Program-made: the position numbers and the translations under genes
The notes under the pieces: generated by a model
Seen by the model: only the letters and a program-made list of their open reading frames with translations
Databases searched by the model: none
What the model was told of the DNA's origin: nothing
Shown: positions 1-11,032 of the stretch, one piece after another
How the letters are laid out: every line of letters begins with the position of its first letter
How positions within the stretch are numbered: position 1 is the first letter of the stretch
Assembly (NCBI RefSeq): GCF_019429485.1
Contig: NZ_JAHXZN010000002.1
Location: forward strand, 186,001 to 250,000
Length of the DNA: 64,000 nt
Origin: Sphingomonas citri
Lineage (GTDB): Bacteria; Pseudomonadota; Alphaproteobacteria; Sphingomonadales; Sphingomonadaceae
Direction of reading: 5' to 3'

Positions 1-455
1 GGCAGCTCGACCCGCGGGAAGTGCGGGAAGGCGCGCATCAGCTTGACGTCGAGCGACACGAAGGGCGGCGCGTCCGGCGTGGTGCCGAGGAAGGGTGCCG
101 CCGCGGCGGTGTAGCGGCCGTCCGCGGCGAGCCGGTCGGGCAGCGCGGCGAAGTCGGCGATCGTCGGATGCGGCACCAGCACCTGGAGACCCGGCGTGCC
201 ATAGCCGATCGCCACCGTGAACACGCCGATCGGCCCGCAGCCGGCGCGGCGCGCGGCGGGGATGAAGGCGTCGCGCAGATAGGTGTCGAGGCGCTCGCGC
301 ATGGGCCCGCGCACCAGGTGATAGGTGCGCAGCTCATAGACCTCGGGTGCGGTCGTGGCGGCGGTGCGCTGCGCATGCGCCGCGCCGCTCGACAGCGTCA
401 TGCCGCCGATGGCAGCGCCCGCGAGCAGCGAGCGTCGTTGGATCGCTTGCGTCAT
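1..455 (-). CDS. NIPSNAP family protein with Tat-type leader (3' end cut by window)
   Basis: The frame is open from an ATG at 455-453 to base 1 with no stop, so about 151 residues are seen and the C-terminus lies outside the window. The N-terminus reads MTQAIQRRSLLAGAAIGG, a twin-arginine (RRSLLAG) leader ending near SGAAHAQ, which predicts periplasmic export. The mature part begins with VYELRTYHLVRG, the start pattern of NIPSNAP-domain (dimeric alpha/beta barrel) proteins, followed by phrases such as GPIGVFTVAIGYG that fit that fold. NIPSNAP proteins have no agreed enzymatic role; in Proteobacteria they are often exported proteins of unknown function. The pseudogene downstream on the same strand direction is not obviously related. 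The family call is fairly sure, the function unknown. Confidence 0.75.
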   Translation of the reverse strand, partial: MTQAIQRRSLLAGAAIGGMTLSSGAAHAQRTAATTAPEVYELRTYHLVRGPMRERLDTYLRDAFIPAARRAGCGPIGVFTVAIGYGTPGLQVLVPHPTIADFAALPDRLAADGRYTAAAAPFLGTTPDAPPFVSLDVKLMRAFPHFPRVEL

Positions 456-537
456 TCTGTCCTCTCCCCGGCCGAAGGCCCGTAGGAGCCGAAATGGCGC
501 GTTTCGTCAATCCGTTACGCCAAGCGGCCGGCAGGAC

Positions 538-930
538 TCACCGTTCAAGCGGTTCAGCGCGACGAGGCCGCGCGGTCGGCGTCGACGAGCCGCTCGACCG
601 GCATGTCGCTGATCGGACCGGGCGACTGATCGAGCGCCCGCGGGCGAAGAGCCAGCGGCCGAGCAGCCCGGCCACCGACGCGCCGAGCAGCGGCGCCGCC
701 CGGAACAGCCACAGCTGCCGCACGGGGCCGACGCCGACCGCGGGATTGGAGTAGCCGCCGGAGATGAAGCCGACCGCGAAGGCCATGGTGAGCACGGTGA
801 GCGAGACGCTGACGAGCCCGAACGAGCCGGGCACGCCGGTCGCGGCGGCGAGCACCGCCGCACCGCAGCCGCCGACGACGAGCCAGGAGGTGCCGAAGAC
901 CTCGGCCGCGAGCCACCGCGCGGCAGCGAT
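538..930 (-). pseudogene. Aquaporin (AqpZ-like) remnant with a large internal deletion
   Basis: Reading on the minus strand from about 930, the frame gives [20 protein letters not shown], the typical first helix of bacterial aquaporin Z, then a helix ending [22 protein letters not shown], which is the first NPA loop. The next residues, [19 protein letters not shown], are the usual last helix that follows the second NPA loop. About half of a normal 230-residue aquaporin, the region between the two NPA loops, is therefore missing, as if the two related NPA segments had recombined. There is no ATG or GTG ahead of the first helix: an in-frame TAG lies at about 951-949. The tail after the last helix is basic and unlike aquaporins. 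This cannot form a six-helix channel, so it is called a pseudogene. It sits beside a mechanosensitive-type channel and a CsbD stress protein. Confidence 0.72.
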
Positions 931-1015
931 CGGGCGGGGCCTCGTGGCGTTCTACGCGGACGAGAGCGAGAAGAGGTGTGGGGCGAGGTGCCGGCCGGCA
1001 GCTCGCCCCATGCGG

Positions 1016-1300
1016 TCACTTGCCTCGCAGCGTGTTGATCAGCGCGATACCGAGCACGCCACCCAGCGCCGCGGCGGTGAACGGCCGCTCGTGGATGAAC
1101 TGGCGCGCATAGTCGATCGCGGGGCGGATCGTGTCCTCCACCGCATTCTTGGCGTCGCCGTAGCTCTGCCGCGCCTGCCCGCCGAGCTGGTCGGCCTTGC
1201 CCTCGGCACGCAGGGTCTTGTCGCCGGTGGCGCTGCCCAGACCTTCCTTGATCTTGCCGCCGAGGTTGGTCGCGGCGCCGGCGAGGGTATCAGTGTTCAT
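1016..1300 (-). CDS. CsbD family stress-response protein with C-terminal hydrophobic anchor
   Basis: The 94-residue protein begins MNTDTLAGAATNLGGKIKEG and contains the CsbD-like pattern LGSATGDKTLRAEGKADQLGG in residues 20-42, followed by an amphipathic stretch to about 65. Ordinary CsbD proteins stop there. This one adds a hydrophobic helix (PFTAAALGGVLGIALINTL, residues 73-91) and a basic end, as in DUF883/YqjD-type proteins that attach to the inner membrane. CsbD proteins are small general-stress proteins of unknown biochemical role. The ATG overlaps the stop codon of the upstream membrane-channel gene (ATGA at 1300-1297), so the two are very probably translated together and act in the same stress response. 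The start is fixed by that overlap. Confidence 0.85.
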   Translation of the reverse strand: MNTDTLAGAATNLGGKIKEGLGSATGDKTLRAEGKADQLGGQARQSYGDAKNAVEDTIRPAIDYARQFIHERPFTAAALGGVLGIALINTLRGK

Positions 1301-2649
1301 CGCTCGTCTCCTTCATTGAACTGCGGGTTGAACGGTGCGGCGCGCGGTGCCGGGCTGTGCTCCGCGGTAGGTGCTGCGGTCAGGTCGCGATCGGCCAGAT
1401 CGCGCTCGAGCAGCCGCGTCACGACGCGTCCCGCCGCCTCGCGACCGCCCAGCCCGAAGGCCAGCGCCGCGGCGACCGCGACCGCGCCGAGCAGCAGCCC
1501 GAACGCCATGTTGATGATGTCGTCGGCGAGACCCATGAAGCGCAGCCCGATCGCGGTACCGAGCACGATGATCGCGACGCGCACCAACGGCGCCGCGACG
1601 CGCGCGCCGCTCTGCCCCTCGACCACGCGGGCGACGAGGCGCGCGATGACGATCGCGGCGAAGATGATGATCGAGCCGAATACCACTTGCCCGAACAGCG
1701 CCAACACCTCGGCCATGATGCGCGAGCCGTAAGCGAAGTCGAGCTGGCGGAACGCCTCCATCAGGCCGAAGATCAGCACCGCGACGAAGGCGCCCTTGCC
1801 GACCAGTGCGGACGGACGGAGGTCGGCCGGCGCCGCGCCGAGCTCGCTAGCGGTCGCCTGCGACCACAGGCCGGTGGCGGCGATCGCGCGATCGAAGCCG
1901 GTGGTGCCGAGGAACTGGGTCAGCAGCCGCGACGCGAACCTGCCGATGGCATAGGCGACCGCGAGGATCAGCGCGGCGGCGACGACGTGCGGGATCGCGT
2001 CCAGGATCAGCCGCAGCATCGCGGTGGCGGGCTGCGAGATCGCGGCGATGTTGAGCGTGTCCAGCGCGGCTATGGCTGCCGGGATGATGATCAGCGCGAA
2101 GACGATCGCGCCGAGCGTGCGCGGCAGCATGGACGGGTCGGCCGGAGCGCTGTCGCCGAGGCTGGTGGAGAAGCGCTCGACGTGGCTCGCGGTGACCACC
2201 GCCTCGACCGCCTTGCGCGCCACCTTGGCGAGCACGTAGCCGAGAAAGAAGATCAGGCTGGCGCCGATGATATGCGGCACCGCCTGGCCGAAGCCGCTCA
2301 GCATGTCGCCCAGCGGCCCGGTCGCACCGGTGAGCCCGAGCGGCTGGACCGCGAGGAACAGTGCGATCAGCAGCGCGACCCAATAGGCCGCGTCACCGAC
2401 CTGGACGCCGATGCTGTCGGGGTGGCGCTCGCCGACGTTCGCGGCATTGGCGTGGCGCGCGAGCGGGGTGCGGTTGACCAGCTTGGCCACCGCCCATTTG
2501 ATCGCGCGCGCGGCGAGCCAGCCGATCAGCAGGATGACGAGCGCCGCGAGGAGGCGCGGCCCCCATTCCTCAACGTAGTAGAGCAGACGAGAGCCGAGCT
2601 CCCGGCTGTTCGAGACCACCTGGCCGCCCGCGTAAGTGACGTCGTTCAT
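1297..2649 (-). CDS. Mechanosensitive-channel-type multi-pass membrane protein (PF05552 helix repeats)
   Basis: A 450-residue protein starting MNDVTYAGGQVVSNSRELGS. It has about nine hydrophobic segments, several with the repeated pattern of the 'conserved TM helix' family annotated as small-conductance mechanosensitive channels, for example ALVILLIGWLAARAIKWAV near the N-terminus and IIIFAAIVIARLVARVVEG near residue 350. It ends with AFGLGGREAAGRVV, a signature of this family just before a charged tail. The beta domain of classical MscS is not evident, so channel gating by tension is inferred from family naming only. The ATG at 2649 was chosen because the open frame upstream overlaps the separate lipoprotein gene in another frame and looks non-coding. 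It is coupled to the CsbD gene by a 4-bp overlap, suggesting an envelope or osmotic stress operon. Confidence 0.8.
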   Translation of the reverse strand: MNDVTYAGGQVVSNSRELGSRLLYYVEEWGPRLLAALVILLIGWLAARAIKWAVAKLVNRTPLARHANAANVGERHPDSIGVQVGDAAYWVALLIALFLAVQPLGLTGATGPLGDMLSGFGQAVPHIIGASLIFFLGYVLAKVARKAVEAVVTASHVERFSTSLGDSAPADPSMLPRTLGAIVFALIIIPAAIAALDTLNIAAISQPATAMLRLILDAIPHVVAAALILAVAYAIGRFASRLLTQFLGTTGFDRAIAATGLWSQATASELGAAPADLRPSALVGKGAFVAVLIFGLMEAFRQLDFAYGSRIMAEVLALFGQVVFGSIIIFAAIVIARLVARVVEGQSGARVAAPLVRVAIIVLGTAIGLRFMGLADDIINMAFGLLLGAVAVAAALAFGLGGREAAGRVVTRLLERDLADRDLTAAPTAEHSPAPRAAPFNPQFNEGDER

Positions 2650-2684
2650 AAGAGTGGATCCCCTTCTGTAAGTGAGACCGCGCG

Positions 2685-3029
2685 TCAGAGCGCGGGTGGC
2701 GCGGTGACGATCCCGCAGCCCGCGACGGCACGGGCGACCTCGAGCGGCACCTTGGGGTCCTTCACCTGACCCGCGACGCGGATGAAGTCGCCGGCGGTGA
2801 GGCGGCCGGGCGTGGTGTCGCCCTCGCGCGCGGCACGCGCGGCGCGGCCGAGCTGTTGCAGCTGGCCGAGCGACAGGTTCTTCTCGAGGTGCTCGCCGAC
2901 GCAGGTCGACTGGTCGGGCGCGAACCCGTAGCCTTCGAGCGACGACGCGATGCGCGCCGACGGGTCGACGCACGCCGATGTCGCGCCGAGCAGGGCCAAG
3001 CACAGTGCGGCAGCTACTGAAGGTCTCAT
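2685..3029 (-). CDS. Small exported hypothetical protein (possible lipoprotein)
   Basis: The 114-residue product starts MRPSVAAALCLALLGATSAC, a clear signal peptide. Cleavage at the Cys in TSAC would make it a lipoprotein, though the lipobox is weak because the -3 position is Thr. The mature part has two further cysteines (in STCVGEHL and VAGCGIV) that could pair in the periplasm, and a helical segment LSLGQLQQLGRAARAA. Similar small proteins with this layout occur in sphingomonads, but I cannot name a function. It lies 35 bp upstream of the mechanosensitive-type gene on the same strand, so it may head that operon. The sequence TTAACC about 30 bp upstream of its start resembles a CtrA half-site, but this is weak. 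Confidence 0.6.
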   Translation of the reverse strand: MRPSVAAALCLALLGATSACVDPSARIASSLEGYGFAPDQSTCVGEHLEKNLSLGQLQQLGRAARAAREGDTTPGRLTAGDFIRVAGQVKDPKVPLEVARAVAGCGIVTAPPAL

Positions 3030-3229
3030 GGTATTTCTTCCCTATCGGGAGAAGAACCGCGTTAACCTAGATTGTTTCCTGGTAGTTATGCACCGGGGAC
3101 GGGGCCATTTTTACTTGCGACGGGCAGCCGCAGGGCAAAAGCGGCGGCTGCGCTTTACCCGCCGCGGGAGCCGAATGATCTCCGCCGTCCGAAGCGATAG
3201 CTTATGATCGATCTGGCGTGAACCAGAGG

Positions 3230-3306
3230 GTGCTCCTGCGCACGCAGGAGCCCAGAGCGACCAGCGTCATGCCCGCGGCTCTGGGCTCCGGCGTGCGCCG
3301 GAGCAC
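3230..3306. repeat. Intergenic palindromic element, family B (full copy)
   Basis: Two 29-base arms (3230-3258 and 3278-3306) are inverted copies matching at 27 of 29 positions, and each arm is itself a near-palindrome (core GCTCCTGCGCACGCAGGAGC on the left). The transcript could fold either as one long stem or as two stacked hairpins. It occupies the 328-base gap (3030-3357) between the start of the small exported protein gene and the end of gyrB. Related sequences occur at 10562-10636, 16960-16979 and 39087-39106. The rest of the gap shows a short GC-rich stem at 3124-3151 and nothing gene-like. It may act as the gyrB terminator. Confidence 0.7.
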
Positions 3307-3357
3307 GACCTCGTAACCCACGTCCTGCTGACTTGCCGCGTCTCGGCGCCGCTCCCC

Positions 3358-6794
<3,437 letters not shown>

Positions 6795-6797
6795 CGC

Positions 6798-8000
6798 TCA
6801 GTCGTGCGCGCGCTGGCGCAGCGAGAGGAACAGCAGCGCCGCCGCCACCATCGCCCCGGCGCCGAGCGCGAGCGCGAGATCGTAGGCGCCGGTCGCGTCG
6901 CGCAGTCGCCCAAAGCCGACCACGCCGGCGGCGGTGCCGAGCAGGGCGATCACCAGCAGCGAGCCGTACGTCTCGCCGTACGCGCCGACCCCGAACAGCC
7001 GTGCCGCGAAGAAGGGCAGCAGGTCGTTCTCGGCACCGTTCATCAGCCCGGCGAGGAAGACGATCAGCCACAGCGCGGCGAGACCGGGAGCGCGCAGCTC
7101 GAGCAGCGCGAACCCGGCCGCCGACAGCAACGCCACCGCGGCGGCGGCGCGGTGCGGCGCGAGCCGATCGACCAGCGCCCCGATCGCGACCCGCGCGACC
7201 AGCTGTGCGCTGCCGAAAGCGGTGACGAGCAGCGCCGCCTCGATCGCGCCGAGCCCGCGCTCGAGCCCGAGCGGCACGAGCTGGGTCACCAGCCCGACCG
7301 TCGCGAAATTGACGCAGAAGGCGGTCAGCCCCAGCCGCCAGAAGCGTCCTTGGCGCCGCGCCGCGCGCGCGCTGGGACCGCCTGCCGTGTCCACCGGCGC
7401 GACCGGTCCGACGCGGCGCAGCGCGAGCAGGGTCAGCGGCAGCGCCACCGCCACGACATAGACAGCGAGGACGACGAAGCCGCCGCGCCAGCCCTCTCGC
7501 GTGATCGCCGCCCCGACGATCGGCGGCATTAGCAGGGTGGTCACCGACAGGCCGGAGGTGGCGACGCCGAGCGCCAGCCCGCGATGCGCGACGAAGCGGG
7601 TCGCGATCAGCCTTCCGTACGCGACCGCGCTGGTGCCGGGCACGCCGAGCGCGAGACACAGCACCATCACCTGATAGTGCCACAGCTCGCCCGCCAGCCG
7701 CGTGAAGGCGAGATAGGTGGCGCCGAGCAGCAGCAGCGAGAAGGCGATGACCGGGACCGGCCCGGCCCGGTCGGTGGCGCGGCCGAAGAAGGGGATGGCG
7801 ACACAGCCGAGCAGCCCCACTCCCGCGGCAGTGGCGATCTCGCCGCGCGTCCAGCCGAACTCGGCGATCAGTCCGGGAATGAACAGGCTGGAGATGTTCT
7901 GGAACAGCCCCGGCCCCGCACCCATGCCGACCAGCCCGCCCAGCACGAGCGGCCAGCCCGCGCGCCACTCGGCGCCGGCGCGGTGATTCGGTATACCCAT
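6798..8000 (-). CDS. MFS transporter (monocarboxylate/oxalate-formate antiporter-like)
   Basis: About 400 residues with twelve predicted membrane helices. The first helix region GWPLVLGGLVGMGAGPGLFQ and the following loop FIPGLIAEFGWTRGEI match the MFS group that includes monocarboxylate and oxalate/formate transporters, which have a conserved W-x-R motif after helix 1. The loop FFGRATDRAGPVPVI after helix 2 is the MFS motif A position. The middle loop (about residues 190-215) is rich in Ala, Gly and Arg. The substrate cannot be read from sequence. The ATG at 8000 is chosen over an in-frame TTG at 8009, since nothing favours the TTG. It is followed closely by the hydrolase gene, which hints at uptake and hydrolysis of the same class of compound. 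Confidence 0.85.
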   Translation of the reverse strand: MGIPNHRAGAEWRAGWPLVLGGLVGMGAGPGLFQNISSLFIPGLIAEFGWTRGEIATAAGVGLLGCVAIPFFGRATDRAGPVPVIAFSLLLLGATYLAFTRLAGELWHYQVMVLCLALGVPGTSAVAYGRLIATRFVAHRGLALGVATSGLSVTTLLMPPIVGAAITREGWRGGFVVLAVYVVAVALPLTLLALRRVGPVAPVDTAGGPSARAARRQGRFWRLGLTAFCVNFATVGLVTQLVPLGLERGLGAIEAALLVTAFGSAQLVARVAIGALVDRLAPHRAAAAVALLSAAGFALLELRAPGLAALWLIVFLAGLMNGAENDLLPFFAARLFGVGAYGETYGSLLVIALLGTAAGVVGFGRLRDATGAYDLALALGAGAMVAAALLFLSLRQRAHD

Positions 8001-8243
8001 CCGCGCCAAGCCCTAGGATGGTTGACCGGCCGCCTGCCAGCACGCGCGCGGTAAATTTCGGTTCGTCTTGGGTCGGAATGGCGCGGACGGGCTTCTTCAA
8101 CCGGCGCTGCCATCACGCGACGCTCATCCGGCGATGGAAGCCAGCCGCGAGCGGCCTTTGCCCGCCTGGTACCGCTAGCGCTGAGTTGAGGCTTAGCTCG
8201 TTTCAGCATCGCCTTGCAGCGCTCTTTCAACGCGGTGAGTATG

Positions 8244-8291
8244 TGCTTCGAGGCGCCGCTTCGACGGGCTCAGCGGCTTCTCAGCGTGAAC
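8244..8291. repeat. Intergenic repeat, family C (half copy) in a gene-free gap
   Basis: The stretch GCTTCGAGGCGCCGCTTCGA followed by CGGGCTCAGCGGCTTCTCAG matches, with few changes, one arm of the inverted element at 44032-44184. It lies in the 468-base gap 8001-8468 between the divergently placed MFS promoter and the end of the LOV kinase gene. No protein-coding signal I trust is present in the gap: the open frames there are short and have no family pattern. The motif CTTCGAC-G-GCTCAGC is a common dispersed sequence in sphingomonad intergenic DNA. Confidence 0.5.
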
Positions 8292-8468
8292 AGACAAGCG
8301 GGCGCGGCCGCTGGCTCGTCACCAAGCGCCATGAAGAAATGCTGCCGGTCGAGTCGATATCGACACGCGGCCGACCCGATAGCGCGCGACGCGTCACACG
8401 CACCGCCGTCATCCAGAGGGCCCCCCTTATAGAGGTGGAGCAAGCACGGCTTCTTTCATCGCGTCGTG

Positions 8469-9929
8469 CTAGTCGAGCGACAGCGGCAGGATAGCAGTGA
8501 ACACCACACCCTCGCGTCGATAATCGATGTCGGCGCTGCCCCCCGCCTCGCTCGCGAGGACGCGCCGGATCAGCTGCGTGCCGAAGCCGCTGCGCTCGGG
8601 CGCGATCACCGGGGGGCCGGCCCGCTCGACCCAGCTGAGCCGCAGCAGCGCGGGGGTGGCACGGTCGATCAGCTCCCACGTCACCTCCACTACGCCCGCG
8701 GCATTGGAGAGCGCGCCGTATTTGGTCGCATTGGTGGCGAGCTCGTGCAGCGCCAGCGCGAAGGCCGCGACGAGGTGCGGCGGCAGGCTCAGCGCGGGGC
8801 CGTTCAGCACGAAGCGCTGGCCATCCTCGATGCCGAACGGCGCCAGCGTGCGCTCGAGCAGGTCGCGCACCGAGGCGCTGGCGAAGGCCTCGCTGACGAG
8901 CAGCTCGTTGGCGGCGGCCATCGCCTGGATCCGCGCCGCGATCGTCTCGCCCGCGTCCTCGAGCGAGCTGGCGCGGCGGATGGTCTGCGCCACCACCGCC
9001 TGGAGCGACGTGAGCGTGTTCTTCACACGGTGGCTCAGCTCGCGCGCCAACAGCGCGCGATGGCCTTGGTCGCGCCGGCGCTCGGTGATGTCCTGGGTGG
9101 TACCGACCAGCGCGATCGGCGTGCCGTCGGCGCGATGGTTGGCCTGGCCGCGCACCTGCACCCAGCGCTCCTCGCCCGAGGGCAGGGAGAGGCGGTATTC
9201 AGCGTCGAGCATCGTGCCCTCGGTGATCGCGCGCCCGATCGCGGCGGCCTGCATCGCTCGGTCGTCCGGGTGGATCGTCGCCTGCAACTCCTCCAGGCTG
9301 AGCGAGTCGTGAGGGCGACGACCGCAGATCGCCTTGCAGCTGTCCGAGGCGATCAGGTGGCGCGTCTCGAGGTTGAGGCTCCACGTGCCGAGCCGCCCCG
9401 CCTCCAGCGCCAGCCGCAGCCGCTGCTCGCTCGCCTGCAGCTCGGCGGTGCGGCGCGCCACCTCCGACTCCAGCTCGTCACGGTCACGCTTCAGCCGGGC
9501 GAGCCGCTCGCGCTCCTCGGTGACGTCATATTGCGAGGCGAAGTAGAAGGTCAGCACGCCGTCGTCGCTGAACACCGGCGAGACCAGCAGGCGGTTCCAG
9601 AAGGTGGTGCCGTCCTTGCGGTAGTTGAGCAGCTCCAGCTCGATCGGCTTGCGCAGGTCGATCGCGGCGCGCAGCCGCGCCACCTCGCCGCGGTCGGTCG
9701 CCGGGCCTTGGAGGAAGCGGCAGTTCCTGCCGATGATCTCGGCGCGATCATAGCCGGTCAGCCGCGCGAACGAGGCGTTGGCGAAGACGATCGGGTTGTC
9801 CGGCTGGCGCGGGTTGGTGATGAGCATCGGCATGCGCGTGGTGCGCACGGCCGAGGAGAACGGATCCGGCCCGTTGCCCGCGCGCACCAGCTCACGGATG
9901 ATCCGCGCCTCTTCCTTGAAGTCGGGCAA
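8469..9929 (-). CDS. Blue-light LOV-PAS sensor histidine kinase of the HWE family
   Basis: The 486-residue soluble kinase starts MPDFKEEARIIRELVRAG. Residues 25-140 form a LOV domain: the flavin-binding motif GRNCRFLQG holds Cys70, the residue that forms the photo-adduct with FMN in blue-light receptors. After a coiled linker (about 135-170), a second PAS domain follows (residues 170-280, ending GTTQDITERRR). The kinase part has the H-box ARELSHRVKNTLTSLQAVV with His300, then the HWE-type ATPase: HELATNATKYGAL (395-407), W433 and E435 in SWVERAGPPV, and GFGTQLI. HWE/LOV kinases in Alphaproteobacteria commonly signal to single-domain regulators or PhyR-type general stress control. No response regulator gene is adjacent, so the partner must be encoded elsewhere. 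Confidence 0.93.
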   Translation of the reverse strand: MPDFKEEARIIRELVRAGNGPDPFSSAVRTTRMPMLITNPRQPDNPIVFANASFARLTGYDRAEIIGRNCRFLQGPATDRGEVARLRAAIDLRKPIELELLNYRKDGTTFWNRLLVSPVFSDDGVLTFYFASQYDVTEERERLARLKRDRDELESEVARRTAELQASEQRLRLALEAGRLGTWSLNLETRHLIASDSCKAICGRRPHDSLSLEELQATIHPDDRAMQAAAIGRAITEGTMLDAEYRLSLPSGEERWVQVRGQANHRADGTPIALVGTTQDITERRRDQGHRALLARELSHRVKNTLTSLQAVVAQTIRRASSLEDAGETIAARIQAMAAANELLVSEAFASASVRDLLERTLAPFGIEDGQRFVLNGPALSLPPHLVAAFALALHELATNATKYGALSNAAGVVEVTWELIDRATPALLRLSWVERAGPPVIAPERSGFGTQLIRRVLASEAGGSADIDYRREGVVFTAILPLSLD

Positions 9930-9974
9930 AGTCTCGACGTCCCCCCGCGGCGATCGAGTCGAAGCCGCAAAATC

Positions 9975-9990
9975 CCTAATATGGATTAGG
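9975..9990. promoter_or_regulatory. Inverted repeat upstream of the LOV kinase gene
   Basis: CCTAAT-ATGG-ATTAGG is a perfect 6-bp inverted repeat with a 4-bp spacer, centred about 53 bp upstream of the kinase start codon. It is AT-rich against a GC-rich background, so it may be part of the promoter or an operator. No matching regulator can be named. Confidence 0.4.
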
Positions 9991-10113
9991 AACTCGCGGG
10001 GGAAGCCTCTCTTGCGTACGGCCGTCCCGCAGGTGTGATCGCGCGGCGACGTTCAACGGCAGCAGTTGGCGCCGCGACCTGCCTGGATCCCGCCGCAGCG
10101 CGGAGAGCGATGC

Positions 10114-10434
10114 TCAGGCGGAGGCGAAGAACTTGGTGCCGACGACGCCGATGATGATCAGCGCGATGAAGCCGACCTGCGCCAAGTTGAGCGTCTCGCC
10201 GAACAGCACCACGCCGAGCAGCGTCACGCCGACCGCACCCAGACCCGTCCACACCGCATAGGCGGTGCCCGCGGGCAGGCCGCGCATCGCCAGCGCCAGC
10301 AGCCCCATGTTGACGAAGCTCAGCGCGATGGGGATCGTCGAGACGAGAAGCCCGGGGCGCATCGCGGCCCATTTCAGGCTCAATGCCCAGATGATCTCGG
10401 TGACCACGGCAACGCCGAGGATGAGCCACGCCAT
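10114..10434 (-). CDS. sugE: Small multidrug resistance (SMR) exporter, SugE/Gdx subtype
   Basis: The 106-residue protein has four predicted membrane helices, the size of an SMR dimer subunit. The N-terminus MAWLILGVAVVTEIIWALSL has the essential membrane Glu13 and Trp16, and helix 3 reads GTAYAVWTGLGAVGVTLLG. These features are those of the SugE/Gdx branch, whose members export guanidinium ion and some quaternary ammonium compounds, rather than of EmrE. The ATG at 10434 is chosen because the 64 residues encoded further upstream look like non-coding read-through. No guanidine riboswitch fold could be recognised in the upstream 200 bases. The gene stands alone, with a palindromic repeat upstream. 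Confidence 0.88.
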   Translation of the reverse strand: MAWLILGVAVVTEIIWALSLKWAAMRPGLLVSTIPIALSFVNMGLLALAMRGLPAGTAYAVWTGLGAVGVTLLGVVLFGETLNLAQVGFIALIIIGVVGTKFFASA

Positions 10435-10561
10435 GAGGAGGTTCCTTCTCGCGGGCTCGGTGGAGGTGGCCGCGGCCGGAAACCCGGAAGAGGCCGCGAA
10501 GGCGCGCCCGATAGGCGCCCGCGCCGATGCTGTCCAGAGCGACGCGTCCGCGACCCGGCCG

Positions 10562-10636
10562 TCTTCCTTCGGGCGCCGGAGCCCAGTTCGACGACGGGCG
10601 ACCTTAGTGACTCTGAGCTCCGGCACGCGCAGGAGG
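10562..10636. repeat. Intergenic palindromic element, family B (diverged copy)
   Basis: The arms GGGCGCCGGAGCCCAG (left) and CTCTGAGCTCCGGCACGCGC (right) are imperfect inverted copies. Their sequence, with the core GCTCCGGC and the flank CCCAGAG, matches the element at 3230-3306. It lies between the divergent sugE gene and the small ORF at 10678. The match is clear in the arms and lost in the loop. Confidence 0.5.
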
Positions 10637-10677
10637 CCTAGAAGGCATGGTTCTTAGTAAGGGGCAGCATTGCCGCC

Positions 10678-10935
10678 ATGGCGAAGAGGAAACGTTACCT
10701 GACTGCCACGCTGTCGGACGGGTACGTCAAGACGATCGGGCCGACCGCTGCGCCGCTGACGCATTACTGGCGCATCGTCGCACAGCTCCACAACGGGCGC
10801 ACCGAGGTGTTCTGGGGGCACGAACCATCGCAACGCGCGGCGCTCGCCAAACGCGTGCCCGCCGAGGAGGCAGCGAAGCAGCGCGGATGGCGATCGTTCG
10901 AGTTCGAAGTCGTCGCGTTGCAGGAATACGACTGA
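10678..10935 (+). CDS. Hypothetical protein
   Basis: An 85-residue ORF starting MAKRKRYLTATLSDGYVKTI and ending FEVVALQEYD. It has a basic N-terminus, alternating polar and hydrophobic residues suggesting beta strands in the first half (HYWRIVAQLHNGRTEVFWG), and a helical second half. No family is recognised. It lies about 100 bp upstream of the DSF synthase gene on the same strand and is the only ORF of sensible composition there. The ribosome-binding region is poor (no strong purine run before the ATG). It may be a small cytoplasmic protein particular to sphingomonads, or it may not be a gene. Confidence 0.45.
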   Translation: MAKRKRYLTATLSDGYVKTIGPTAAPLTHYWRIVAQLHNGRTEVFWGHEPSQRAALAKRVPAEEAAKQRGWRSFEFEVVALQEYD

Positions 10936-10990
10936 CGGACCATCGCGGGACACATAACAGCGCCAGCATCCGCGAGCGCTCCGGGATATT

Positions 10991-11021
10991 CTTCTCATGC
11001 AGCAAAGCGCTGCACGAGAAG
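10991..11021 (+). promoter_or_regulatory. Leader hairpin overlapping the ribosome-binding region of the DSF synthase
   Basis: CTTCTC-A-TGCAGC (10991-11003) pairs with GCTGCA-C-GAGAAG (11009-11021): twelve base pairs with one A-C mismatch and a five-base loop. The 3' arm runs into the Shine-Dalgarno sequence (AGAAGAGG, about 11017-11024) that serves the ATG at 11033. A folded leader would partly hide the ribosome-binding site, so it could be a translational control element. No transcription start is known, so this is an inference from sequence alone. Confidence 0.45.
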
Positions 11022-11032
11022 AGGAAAACATC

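Noticed and set aside
8018..8494. 158-residue plus-strand ORF in the gap before the LOV kinase gene
   Set aside because: No domain, runs into the 3' end of the kinase gene on the other strand, and includes a dispersed repeat.
10435..10640. Guanidine riboswitch ahead of the SugE-type exporter
   Set aside because: Neither the ykkC-type conserved blocks nor the paired ACGR loops of the small guanidine riboswitches could be recognised in the leader.
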